Origin: an uncultured Rubrobacteraceae bacterium
GTDB taxonomy: Bacteria > Actinomycetota > Rubrobacteria > Rubrobacterales > Rubrobacteraceae
Reading direction: 5' to 3'
Length of the DNA: 20,266 nucleotides
Assembly: GCA_902806105.1 (NCBI GenBank)
Contig: CADCVI010000233.1
Location: 1-20,266 of the forward strand
In this document: positions 1 to 7,295 of the stretch, in pieces
How the letters are laid out: the number at the start of each line of letters is the position of its first letter
Position numbering within the stretch: the stretch's first letter is position 1
Made by a program: the position numbers and the translations under genes
Notes under the pieces: generated by a model
What the model saw: the letters and a program-made list of their open reading frames with translations, nothing else
The model's database searches: none
Told to the model about the DNA's origin: nothing

Positions 1-190
1 GGGGAGAGAAAGCCTCACCGTAGGAACCGGCAGCAAATGATCGAGCGTAAACGCCCGACCCCAGCCCCCCGGAGCCACGAGAAACGAACGCCTCTAAAGC
101 CGCCGTGAACTACGCGGGAGACGCCGCCGAAGCGACGCCCCCCGCTCTTTCCCTTTCCCCGAGCAAAAGCCCCCAAGCTCCTGCCATAGA

Positions 191-223
191 TGGAAGCATA
201 AAGAATTAATTTCATTCTGTCAA
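191..223 (-). promoter_or_regulatory. Strong sigma-70-type promoter reading leftward
   Basis: On the minus strand there is a perfect -35 box TTGACA (218-223), a 17-base spacer and a -10 box TATGCT (195-200). The region is AT-rich compared with its surroundings. Transcription would start near 188 and run out of the left edge. No convincing gene start is visible on that strand between 188 and 1, so the gene it serves probably lies outside the window. Spacing and consensus match are seen directly; activity is inferred. Confidence 0.6.
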
Positions 224-224
224 A

Positions 225-238
225 CAAGGTGCATCTTG
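225..238. promoter_or_regulatory. Near-perfect palindrome upstream of the leftward promoter (possible operator)
   Basis: The sequence CAAGGTGCATCTTG matches its own reverse complement at 12 of 14 positions, centred on TGCA. It lies between two copies of TTTGACA on the minus strand (boxes at 218-223 and 247-252) and directly upstream of the leftward -35 box. This is a typical position for an activator or repressor site. No cognate regulator is encoded in the window, so the role is inferred. Confidence 0.35.
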
Positions 239-263
239 CAACTATATGTCAAACGATGATAAT
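236..263 (+). promoter_or_regulatory. Weak promoter-like sequence reading rightward
   Basis: TTGCAA (236-241), a 16-base spacer and GATAAT (258-263) resemble a sigma-70 promoter on the plus strand, overlapping the leftward control region. It points at the three hairpins at 283-400, with no credible protein-coding gene behind them. It could be a chance match in an AT-rich patch. Confidence 0.3.
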
Positions 264-282
264 TACCGAAATCTGGTGAACA

Positions 283-400
283 CTTCGGGATGGTCTCCCG
301 AAGCGCCAGCACCGTTGATGAACCGACGACGCCCGTCGGTCCGTAGTGCTCAACAGCGTCGGGGGGGCAGGTCTTTCGGGGGACTGCCCCCCCGACGCTG
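283..400. other. Cluster of three perfect hairpins (terminator cluster or candidate structured RNA)
   Basis: Three inverted repeats with perfect arms follow each other. The first has 8-base arms and a 5-base loop (283-290 and 296-303). The second has 7-base arms and a 5-base loop (322-328 and 334-340). The third has 17-base arms, CAGCGTCGGGGGGGCAG and its complement, around a 13-base loop (354-370 and 384-400). None has a T tract after it on either strand. The cluster lies 160 bases beyond the beta-glucosidase stop and 20 bases after a plus-strand promoter-like sequence. It may terminate transcription or be a small structured RNA. The repeats are certain; the function is not. Confidence 0.5.
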
Positions 401-563
401 CGGCGACCGGGTTTGCTTGCGAGCCCTACTTCGAGCCGCGACCTGGGCGCCGGGGCCGGGAACGCCGGGCGGGGTATTGTGATGGGCGTTGTTGCCTTGT
501 CTTTCCACCGCCCGGACTCCCTCGCTTATCTCGGAGTGCCGCATAGGTTTCCGGCCAGCCCTC
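401..563. other. Non-coding stretch downstream of the beta-glucosidase gene
   Basis: Together with 1-400 this makes a stretch of over 500 bases without a credible gene. Short open frames exist on both strands but carry no recognisable domain, start signal or codon pattern. I see nothing else here beyond weak GC-rich inverted repeats. Confidence 0.4.
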
Positions 564-1937
564 TCATGCGTCCTGCTCCTGCGGGCCGTTTCGGCGGGTC
601 ACGGCGGCATACCAGCGGGCGCTCGCCTTCGGGGTGCGGCGCTGGGTGGCATAGTCGACGTGGACGAGGCCGAACCTCTTCGAGTAGCCCTCGGCCCACT
701 CGAAGTTGTCCAGGAGGGACCACACGAAGTACCCTCTGAGGTCCACCCCGCGCTCGATGGCCGCGCGAGCCGCCCGGAAGTGAGAGTCGAGGTATGAGAT
801 TCGTTCCTCGTCGTCCACCCCGCCCTCCGGGTCGACGTAGTCGTGGAAAGCGGCGCCGCTCTCGGTAACGTAGATCGGGAGCCCCGTGTACTCCTCCTTG
901 AGGCGTACCAGGATCTCCGTGAGGCCGTCCGGCTCTATAGGCCAGCCCATCGCCGTCGTCCCGGCGCCGTGTGGCGTCACCGTGCGCGCTCGAATCCCCG
1001 GAAAGACGATGCTCCCCGCCCTCGGACCCTCGGCCTCCCGCACCGTGTGTCGCATGTAGTAGTTCACGCCGACGAAATCCAGGGGGGCCGAGATCTTCTC
1101 CATGTCCTCGTCGCGGACGAAGGTGAGGTCGGCGTCCGGACGGTACTCGTCGAGGAGATCCTGCGGGTAGGAGCCGCGGAAGAGGGGGTCGAGGTAGAGC
1201 CGATTGGCGTGGCCGTCGACCCTGCGCGCCGCGCCCACGTCGGCGGGCCTCTCCGCCTTGGCGGGGCGCACGGGCGAGAGGTTCAGGGTGATCCCGAGCT
1301 CGTTCTCGCCCCCGGAGGCGCGCATCGCCTCGACGGCGAGGCCGTGGCCGAGCAGGAGGTGGTGGGTGGCGGATAGGGCCTTCGCGGGGTCGGCGCTTCC
1401 CGGAGCGTGGACGCCCGCGCCGTATCCCAGCCACGCCGAGACCCAGGGCTCGTTCAGGGTGATCCAGAACCTCACGTCCCCGCCGAGCGCCTCGTGGACG
1501 ATGCCGGCGTACTCCGCGAACCTCGAAGAGGTCTCCCGGCTCGTCCACCCGCCCCGATCTTCGAGCGCCTGGGGCAGGTCCCAGTGGTAGAGCGTGAGCA
1601 CCGGCTCGATCGACCGCGCCCTCAAGCCTTCCACCAGGCGCCTGTAAAAGTCCAGACCCTTACGGTTCGCGGGCCCCGAGCCCTCGGGCTGGACGCGCGG
1701 CCACGCGACGGAGAAGCGGTAGGCCTTGAGGCCGAGATCGGCCATGATGTCCAGGTCTTCGTCGAGGCGGTGGTAGTGGTCGCAGGCTATGTCTCCGGTG
1801 TCACCGTGAAAGACCCTGCCCGGCGCATGGCTGAACGAATCCCAGATCGAGGGGCCGCGCCCGTCCTCGCGCACGGCCCCCTCCACCTGATAGGCGGCGG
1901 TCGCCGCGCCCCACAGAAAGCCTTCAGGAAAGCTCAT
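564..1937 (-). CDS. Family 1 glycoside hydrolase, probable beta-glucosidase
   Basis: 457 residues, the usual length for a bacterial GH1 enzyme that releases terminal beta-linked sugars from oligosaccharides or glycosides by the retaining mechanism. It begins with the family signature FLWGAATAAYQVEGA (7-21). The sugar-binding YHWD is at 117-120. The acid/base glutamate is E163 in TLNEPW, and the nucleophile is E359 in YVTESG, where the family usually has TENG, so one neighbouring residue differs. The C-terminal SLLDNFEWAEGY (408-419) forms the rest of the sugar pocket. No signal peptide is visible, so it is cytoplasmic. The ATG at 1937 has a GGGGGGA just upstream at short spacing. It starts directly after the remains of an aldo/keto reductase gene. 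Exact substrate (glucoside, galactoside or fucoside) cannot be read from sequence. Confidence 0.95.
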   Translation of the reverse strand: MSFPEGFLWGAATAAYQVEGAVREDGRGPSIWDSFSHAPGRVFHGDTGDIACDHYHRLDEDLDIMADLGLKAYRFSVAWPRVQPEGSGPANRKGLDFYRRLVEGLRARSIEPVLTLYHWDLPQALEDRGGWTSRETSSRFAEYAGIVHEALGGDVRFWITLNEPWVSAWLGYGAGVHAPGSADPAKALSATHHLLLGHGLAVEAMRASGGENELGITLNLSPVRPAKAERPADVGAARRVDGHANRLYLDPLFRGSYPQDLLDEYRPDADLTFVRDEDMEKISAPLDFVGVNYYMRHTVREAEGPRAGSIVFPGIRARTVTPHGAGTTAMGWPIEPDGLTEILVRLKEEYTGLPIYVTESGAAFHDYVDPEGGVDDEERISYLDSHFRAARAAIERGVDLRGYFVWSLLDNFEWAEGYSKRFGLVHVDYATQRRTPKASARWYAAVTRRNGPQEQDA

Positions 1938-1959
1938 AGTCCCCCCGTAAAGTTCGAGA

Positions 1960-2283
1960 GCCCCCCGAGAAAAGCCTCGATTTCCGCAGTTTGGGCGCCG
2001 TCTGGTAGAGCTCTACCGCATCTACCTTGAGGCGCCTCAGAGAATCCTCGCACTTCTTCAAGCTGTTGCAGAGCTGCCCATTCTCGTTCCACATCAGGGA
2101 ACGCTTCGTGAAGATGTACGGCCTCGGGCACTCCGAGCTCCAGCGACAGCTCGATCGCCCCCGGGGCCTCCCCGTCGTCCTGCGCCCCCACCCCGCGGCC
2201 CAGCCCGGTCCACCGATCGCCCGGCTCCCGAAGCCGATGAGCGTCGTTTGCATTTCCGTCTTGCCGAACTTGCGGGTCTGCAC
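1960..2283 (-). pseudogene. Truncated, frameshifted aldo/keto reductase remnant
   Basis: A GTG at 2283 opens a frame reading MQTRKFGKTEMQTTLIGFGS, the typical first strand and cofactor-binding loop of aldo/keto reductases. After GWAAGWG the homology moves to another frame (GAQDDGEAPGAIELSLELGV) and then returns to the first as YIFTKRSLMW and EDSLRRLKVDAVELYQ, which match the family's TK and DSLRRLGVDYIDLYQ segments. The stretch that normally holds the catalytic Asp and Tyr (IDTA..YG..E) is missing between them. The remaining two thirds of a roughly 330-residue protein are absent. At least two frameshifts, an internal deletion and a C-terminal truncation make this a dead gene. It runs up to the beta-glucosidase start, so the two may once have formed an operon. 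Confidence 0.8.
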
Positions 2284-2539
2284 GGTGTCCGTCCCCAGGG
2301 ATAGCTCTCGTCCGGCCTCAGAGCCTAACAGACGTCGGGGCAGGGACGCTGCTACGGTATCTGTTCCCGAACCGCGTACCGGGTTTATCTGGCGAATCGA
2401 TTGGCTCTCCTGTCGGGCTCTTAACCAGGACCCGGTGGGGGCTGTACGGACCGCACGAGTGGTGCGAGTCCAAGCTAGCGTTTGTTTCTACAGTCGTCCA
2501 GAGCAACTAATGGGTACGTCGCGGGCTTCGATGCGGTCG

Positions 2540-2580
2540 GGTACCGGGGTGCCCGGGCGTCGTTCGGCTACTCCGGTACC
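2540..2580 (-). terminator. Hairpin straddling the stop of the GGDEF-EAL gene
   Basis: Arms 2540-2550 (GGTACCGGGGT) and 2570-2580 (ACTCCGGTACC) pair over 11 bases with one G-T wobble. The 19-base loop contains the palindrome GCCCGGGC. The gene's stop codon (2568-2570) lies in the loop and arm. There is no T tract. It may be a weak terminator or an mRNA 3' end structure. The non-coding bases from here to 2283 show nothing else I can identify. Confidence 0.35.
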
Positions 2581-4907
2581 AGGCCGTTCTGCCTCTCCCT
2601 GGCTTTCGAGAACACCTCCGAGGCGGCCTCAGCCGACAGTGGTTTCCAGAAATAGTACCCCTGGGCGAAATCGCTCCCCATCCGGCGCAAACGGTCGAGT
2701 TGCTCTTCGGTCTCCACGCCCTCGGCGACCACCTTCTCGCCGAGAGCGTGCGCGAGGGTAATCGCCGCCTCGGCGACCGCCGCGTTTCTGGGGTCTCGTT
2801 CAAGTCCGTCCGTGATCGAACGGTCTATCTTGAGGTAGTCGAAGGGGAATCGCTTGAGGTAAGAGAGCGACGAGTAGCCGGTCCCGAAGTCGTCTATGGA
2901 GAGTTGGATGCCCAAGCCCTGAAGCTGTCGGAGGAGAGCGGTGGCGGACGTCGTGTCTTCCATAAACACGCTCTCCGTTATCTCCAGCTCAAGGGCGCTC
3001 GGCTTCAGGCCGGACTCTCGCAGAGCCTCTGCGACTTCTTCGACCAGGCCGGGGTACTCTACCTGCTTGGCCGACAGGTTCACACTGACGTTCAGGGGTG
3101 GGATCTCCGGAAACAACTCGTGCCACTCGCGCGCCTGGCGGCAGGCCTCTCTCAAGATCCACCGTCCCAGGGGGATGATCAGGCCCGTTTCTTCGGCGAT
3201 TGGAATGAACTTCTGGGGAGGGATCGGGCCGTTTTCGGGATGCTCCCAGCGTGCCAGGGCCTCCATGCCGTAGATCTCGCCGGTCGCAAGCTCTACCTTG
3301 GGCTGGTAGCGGATCGAAAGCTCCCCATGCTCGATGGCCCGCCTCAGATCGTGCTCGATCTCCAGGCGCTCTAGCGCTCGTTCGTACATGCTCGGGTCGA
3401 AGACTTCGTGGTGCGCCTTACCCTTGTTTTTGGCCCGGTACATCGCAACATCCGCGTTGCGCATAAGGTCCTCGGTGTGGCCTGGAAAAGAGATGTTCGA
3501 AGCGATACCGATGCTCGCGGTGACGACTACCTCGCGATGCTCCAGACAGAAGGGCGTCCGCAGGCTCTCGGCGATCCGTTTCGCCGTCCGCTGCGCCTCT
3601 TCGACACTGGAGATGTCTTCTAGCAGGATACCGAACTCGTCCCCGCCGAGCCGCGCAACGGTGTCTCCGGGGCGCAGGCAAGAACGCATGCGCTCGCCCA
3701 CCGCGATGAGCAGCGCGTCGCCGACCTCGTGCCCCAGAGAGTCGTTTACGATCTTGAAGTTGTCGAGGTCCATGAAGAGCACGGCGATGTTCTCCTCGCG
3801 CCGCTTCGAGCGTTCCAGGGCGTGACCGAGGCGGTCGAGCAACACGATCCGGTTGGGCAGCTTGGTCAGGGGGTCCTGGGTGGCCTGGCGCTGCAACTGC
3901 TCCTCCAGCTTCTTCCGCTCGGTTATATCCGTGTGCGAGCCACTCATCCTATACGGAGTACCTTTGCCGTCCCGCACGCTGGCCCCCTTGGTCAGCACCC
4001 ACCTGTACCTGCCGTCCTTGTGCAGCAGCCGGTGCTCCAGCTCGTAGTGCGGCGACCGCCCGTCCAGATACGCCTCGAGCGTCCGCGTGACCCGTTCGAG
4101 GTCGTCGGGGTGGATCCTCTCCTTCCATGCCTTGTAGCGGTTCTGGAGCTCGTGGTCCTCGTAGCCGAGCATCTCCTTCCACCGGGGCGAGTAGTACACC
4201 TCGTTCGTCTCGAGGTTCCAGTCCCATATACCGTCCTTGGAACCGCGCACAGCCAGCTCGAAGCGCTCCTCGCTCCGCTCCAGCACCTCCTGGTTTTCCC
4301 GGCGAAAACGCTCGTACAATCGAAACATGGTAGCGAGAACGAGCGCCGAGAGAAGGACCACGGCGAAGGTCCCGGCGTCGGCGATCATGGCTGTGCGCCG
4401 GGCGGCCCCAGCGTACTCCTCGTCCTTCTCCTCGAGAAGCTCCTCGAGCTTCTCGTAGCTCGGGTCGGCCTGCTGCCCCTCCACCGCGAGAGCCTCTTGC
4501 AGCCTACCGGCCCCGATCAGGCGGAACTCCTCGTCAACGGCCGCTTCCAGGGAGGCCAGCGTGTCGCGTATCTCGTCCAGCATCCGCTCGTCGGGGTCCG
4601 AGCGTTCGAGCTCCTTCAAAAGCTCCGTCCTCTCGCGGCGCCCTTCCGAGATCTCCTCTGCAAGCTCGGAGGTTACTTGCCTTTGGACGAGGGCTTCTTC
4701 CTGAGCATAAAGTTCGTGTAGCGCTTCCTCTTCGAGCTCCTTCAGGCTGGTCTGCGCCTGATTACGGTTTTGAACCTTGTCATGCAGGGTTTCGACGACG
4801 ACGGCGGCCACCAAAGCGAGGACGCCCATGGCCACGGGGATAAGCCAGGCCCAGTACCAGGATAGGCCCTGCTGACTGCTTGACCTCCGCTTCTCTTGAT
4901 CCGGCAT
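2568..4907 (-). CDS. Membrane-anchored PAS-GGDEF-EAL cyclic-di-GMP signalling protein
   Basis: 779 residues. Membrane helices at about 17-39 and 175-196 flank a glutamate-rich, largely helical segment likely outside the membrane that may sense a signal. A PAS fold with its C-terminal motif covers about 211-333 (ending SGSHTDITERK). A GGDEF domain (about 340-500) has intact GGDEF at 421-425 and an RxxD inhibitory site at 412-415, so diguanylate cyclase activity with product inhibition is expected. An EAL domain (about 515-770) has EAL at 549-551, DDFGTGYSS at 672-680 and EGVET at 729-733, so phosphodiesterase activity is also expected. Both halves therefore look catalytically competent, and which dominates cannot be predicted. 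The ATG at 4907 has AAGGAA about 12 bases upstream. It stands alone, between a dead aldo/keto reductase and a dead transposase. Confidence 0.95.
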   Translation of the reverse strand: MPDQEKRRSSSQQGLSWYWAWLIPVAMGVLALVAAVVVETLHDKVQNRNQAQTSLKELEEEALHELYAQEEALVQRQVTSELAEEISEGRRERTELLKELERSDPDERMLDEIRDTLASLEAAVDEEFRLIGAGRLQEALAVEGQQADPSYEKLEELLEEKDEEYAGAARRTAMIADAGTFAVVLLSALVLATMFRLYERFRRENQEVLERSEERFELAVRGSKDGIWDWNLETNEVYYSPRWKEMLGYEDHELQNRYKAWKERIHPDDLERVTRTLEAYLDGRSPHYELEHRLLHKDGRYRWVLTKGASVRDGKGTPYRMSGSHTDITERKKLEEQLQRQATQDPLTKLPNRIVLLDRLGHALERSKRREENIAVLFMDLDNFKIVNDSLGHEVGDALLIAVGERMRSCLRPGDTVARLGGDEFGILLEDISSVEEAQRTAKRIAESLRTPFCLEHREVVVTASIGIASNISFPGHTEDLMRNADVAMYRAKNKGKAHHEVFDPSMYERALERLEIEHDLRRAIEHGELSIRYQPKVELATGEIYGMEALARWEHPENGPIPPQKFIPIAEETGLIIPLGRWILREACRQAREWHELFPEIPPLNVSVNLSAKQVEYPGLVEEVAEALRESGLKPSALELEITESVFMEDTTSATALLRQLQGLGIQLSIDDFGTGYSSLSYLKRFPFDYLKIDRSITDGLERDPRNAAVAEAAITLAHALGEKVVAEGVETEEQLDRLRRMGSDFAQGYYFWKPLSAEAASEVFSKARERQNGLVPE

Positions 4908-5094
4908 CGTCTTCGCACTTCCTTACCGGTTTCTCTGCCCGATGGGTACCGCTGCTCGTCCACGCTGCCCACAGTTATCGACTCAAGCCGAGGATTCCTT
5001 TAGCAGCGGCTCCGATAGCCTGACGACTAGCACCAGGGGTGGAGCTACCAAGGCCGCCAAGAAGGGCTAAGAGCTAGAACCTACCAGCCGCTCA
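4908..5094. other. Intergenic control region of the GGDEF-EAL gene
   Basis: This holds the ribosome binding site of the GGDEF-EAL gene (about 4919-4926 on the minus strand) and presumably its promoter. I found no -35/-10 pair good enough to call. It ends at the degenerate transposase. No terminal inverted repeat of an insertion sequence could be recognised. Confidence 0.3.
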
Positions 5095-5551
5095 CTAAGA
5101 TAACCAGACCACGAGTACAGCGGCCGATCGGTAGCCGTACGCCCGATTCGTGTAGCGCGTGGCGATACCTCGCCACTGCTTGAGCCGATTGACGCACCCC
5201 TCCAGCACCTTGCGCCCAACGTAGACCGCCGCGTCGAAATCCCTTCTCGGGTAGAAAGGCGCTACCTGCTCCCAGGGCTCGTCCTCGAGTTTGCCACTCT
5301 TGAGGACGGGTCTCTACTCCTCCTCGCCCCACCGCCTCACCCGAACAAGAGAAGTCGGCGTGAGCGACGAGCCATCCGAGGAGCTTTAAGAGCCAGATTG
5401 TCTCGCCCATCGGCCCCCGGGGTCCGTCGCGAAGCTGCACGATGGTGTCGAAGTGGTTAGTTTCGGCGGCGATAGTCAGGTAGATCTCGAGTCCCGCCCC
5501 ATCTTGCGAGACCGCCAAGGAGCGACCCGATCGGGACGAGTATCGAGACAA
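5095..5551 (-). pseudogene. Degenerate IS5-family transposase remnant
   Basis: The C-terminal end reads, in one minus-strand frame, RRDFDAAVYVGRKVLEGCVN followed by RLKQWRGIATRYTNRAYGYR and then a short hydrophobic tail ending in the stop at 5095. This is the characteristic end of IS5/IS427-type DDE transposases, and E in VLEGCVNRLKQ corresponds to the last catalytic residue. Further upstream in a different frame, LAVSQDGAGLEIYLTIAAET then NHFDTIVQLRDG match the segment around the first catalytic Asp, with GRS before it and an apparent deletion of the GGLTTKIH portion. The middle (DKGYSS region) is scrambled by frameshifts and the N-terminus is absent. No intact ends or target duplication were seen. 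Confidence 0.75.
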
Positions 5552-5660
5552 CCCACCCTGTAGGATCCCGCCTACGCTTCTTCGTCCGCTGGTTCCCTGA
5601 TCCGTCCTCTCAACCGTCCCGGGTTCGGCGCCGGGGTGGTCCGTGCGAGAGTGCGCCCCC

Positions 5661-5666
5661 TATACT
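5661..5666 (+). promoter_or_regulatory. Possible -10 box for the acyl-CoA synthetase cluster
   Basis: TATACT is a good -10 hexamer 47 bases before the proposed start at 5714. The corresponding -35 position (around 5638-5643) does not resemble TTGACA, so the promoter would need an activator, another sigma factor, or may not be real. Confidence 0.3.
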
Positions 5667-5713
5667 GTGGGGAGCCCGGGGAAGGGTTTCGAAACGGGGA
5701 AGAGGGAGTGTTT

Positions 5714-7288
5714 ATGAGCGAAAAGGTTTACCGAACGGAACTGACGCCGGTAAGCTTCCTGCGGCGCAGCGCGTACATGTTCCCGGAGAAGACCGCGGTC
5801 GTCCACGGCGAGCGGCGCTATACATATAGGGAGCTCGAAGAGCGGGTCGACCGCCTCGCCTCGCGCCTGAAGGAGAAGGGCTTCGAGAAGGGGGAGCGAA
5901 TAGCCTTCCTCTGCCCGAACATCCCGCCGCTCCTCGAAGCCCACTTCGCCGTCCCTGCCGCAGGGCTCGTGCTGGTCGCCGTGAACACGCGCCTCGGGAA
6001 GGACGAGGTCTCCTACATCGTCGAGCATTCGAAGGCGAGGATGGTCTTCGTCGACGCGGAGCTCGAAGGTCTCCTCGAAGGGGTGGACGACGGCGTGGAG
6101 AGGGTACGCATAGACGACACGGGCGAGCCGGGCGACCCGTACGAGGACTACCTCGCCGAAGGCTCGACCGGGCCCGTCGAGAGCGTGCTGGAGGACGAGG
6201 AGGAGACGATCTCGGTCAACTACACCTCCGGGACGACGGGTCGGCCGAAGGGCGTGATGTACACGCACCGTGGAGCGTACCTGAGCGCTTTGGGCAACGT
6301 TGTAGAGATCGGGATGAACTACGAGACGAAGTACCTGTGGACGCTCCCGATGTTCCACTGCAACGGCTGGACCTACCCGTGGGCCGTCACGGCGATCGCG
6401 GGGACCCACGTCTGCCTCCGAAAGGTCGAGGCCGCGAGGATCTGGGAGCAGTTCACCGAAGAAGGCATAACCCACTACTGCGCCGCTCCGACCGTCCAGA
6501 TCGGGGTGGTCAACCACGACGGCGCGAAGAAGCTGGAGACGAAGGTCACCGCCGCCATCGCCGGGGCCCCGCCCTCCCCCACCCTGATCTCGCAGCTTCT
6601 CGAACTCAACATCCGGCCGCTGCACATCTACGGCCTCACCGAGACGTACGGCCCGATCACGACGAGCGCCCCCCGCAAGGAGTGGGAGGAGAAGGAGCCC
6701 GAGGAGCACGCGCGCCTCCTCTCGCGACAGGGCCAGGGCTACGTCACCTCGGACCTCGTGCGCGTCGTCGATGATGACATGAACGACGTGACGCGCGACG
6801 GGGATACGATGGGCGAGATCGTCATGCACGGCAACATGGTAATGAAGGGCTACCTGGACAACGAGGATGCGACGGAGGAGGCCTTCAAGGGCGGCTGGTA
6901 CCACTCCGGCGACGTCGCGGTCTGGCACCCCGACGGGTACGTCGAGATCCGGGACCGCTCCAAGGACGTCATCATCTCCGGCGGCGAGAACATCTCTACC
7001 ATCGAGATTGAGCAGGCGATAGACAAGCACCCGGCGGTGATGGAGTCCGCCGTCGTCGCCATCCCCGACGAGAAGTGGGGCGAGCGCCCGAAGGCCTTCG
7101 TCACGCTCAAGCAGGGCCAGGAGGCGTCGGAAGAAGACATAATAAACTTCGTCAAGGAGGGCATCGCCCGCTTCAAGGCCCCCGCCGCCGTCGAGTTCGG
7201 CGACCTCCCGAAGACCGCTACCGGCAAGGTCCAGAAGTTCGTGCTGCGCGACAGGGAATGGTCAGGCCGCGACAGGAAGGTGAACTAG
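5714..7288 (+). CDS. AMP-forming acyl-CoA synthetase (AAE1/BZO1-like)
   Basis: 524 residues from the ATG at 5714, chosen over an in-frame GTG at 5636 because GGGAAGAGGGAG lies just upstream of the ATG and homology begins there. It activates a carboxylic acid with ATP to an acyl-adenylate and transfers it to CoA. The AMP-binding loop YTSGTTGRPKGV is at 170-181, IYGLTETYGP at 305-314, the hinge region GWYHSGDVAVWHPDGYVEIR at 394-413, and the catalytic lysine K505 in TATGKVQK. The segment LPMFHCNGWTYPW (211-223) resembles the plant AAE1/benzoate-CoA ligase group and bacterial short/medium-chain relatives, so a short, medium-chain or aromatic acid is more likely than a long-chain one. It is the first gene of a rightward cluster; the next start is 7 bases after its stop. 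Confidence 0.93.
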   Translation: MSEKVYRTELTPVSFLRRSAYMFPEKTAVVHGERRYTYRELEERVDRLASRLKEKGFEKGERIAFLCPNIPPLLEAHFAVPAAGLVLVAVNTRLGKDEVSYIVEHSKARMVFVDAELEGLLEGVDDGVERVRIDDTGEPGDPYEDYLAEGSTGPVESVLEDEEETISVNYTSGTTGRPKGVMYTHRGAYLSALGNVVEIGMNYETKYLWTLPMFHCNGWTYPWAVTAIAGTHVCLRKVEAARIWEQFTEEGITHYCAAPTVQIGVVNHDGAKKLETKVTAAIAGAPPSPTLISQLLELNIRPLHIYGLTETYGPITTSAPRKEWEEKEPEEHARLLSRQGQGYVTSDLVRVVDDDMNDVTRDGDTMGEIVMHGNMVMKGYLDNEDATEEAFKGGWYHSGDVAVWHPDGYVEIRDRSKDVIISGGENISTIEIEQAIDKHPAVMESAVVAIPDEKWGERPKAFVTLKQGQEASEEDIINFVKEGIARFKAPAAVEFGDLPKTATGKVQKFVLRDREWSGRDRKVN

Positions 7289-7295
7289 CACCCCG

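Noticed and set aside
15..227. 70-codon minus-strand open frame at the left edge
   Set aside because: Its start lies upstream of the predicted transcript start of the only promoter there, has no ribosome binding site, and the Gly/Arg-rich sequence is not recognisable.
526..1548. Long open frame on the minus strand inside the beta-glucosidase gene
   Set aside because: Arginine- and proline-rich translation typical of an out-of-frame read of GC-rich coding DNA; the GH1 frame carries all catalytic motifs.
2105..2150. YGLGHSE on the plus strand, resembling an aldo/keto reductase motif
   Set aside because: The reductase remnant is on the minus strand; the plus-strand match is a coincidence within the reverse complement of its helix codons.
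2415..2475. Possible tRNA-like arm (CTCTTAACC)
   Set aside because: No matching acceptor or T arm and no GTTCGAATC-type loop nearby; cloverleaf cannot be drawn.
3729..4721. 330-codon open frame on the plus strand opposite the GGDEF-EAL gene
   Set aside because: Antisense shadow of a clearly coding gene with no domain or ribosome binding site.
5660..7030. 456-codon minus-strand open frame opposite the acyl-CoA synthetase
   Set aside because: Translation is an Asp/Arg/Val-rich low-complexity mirror of the real gene; no recognisable fold.
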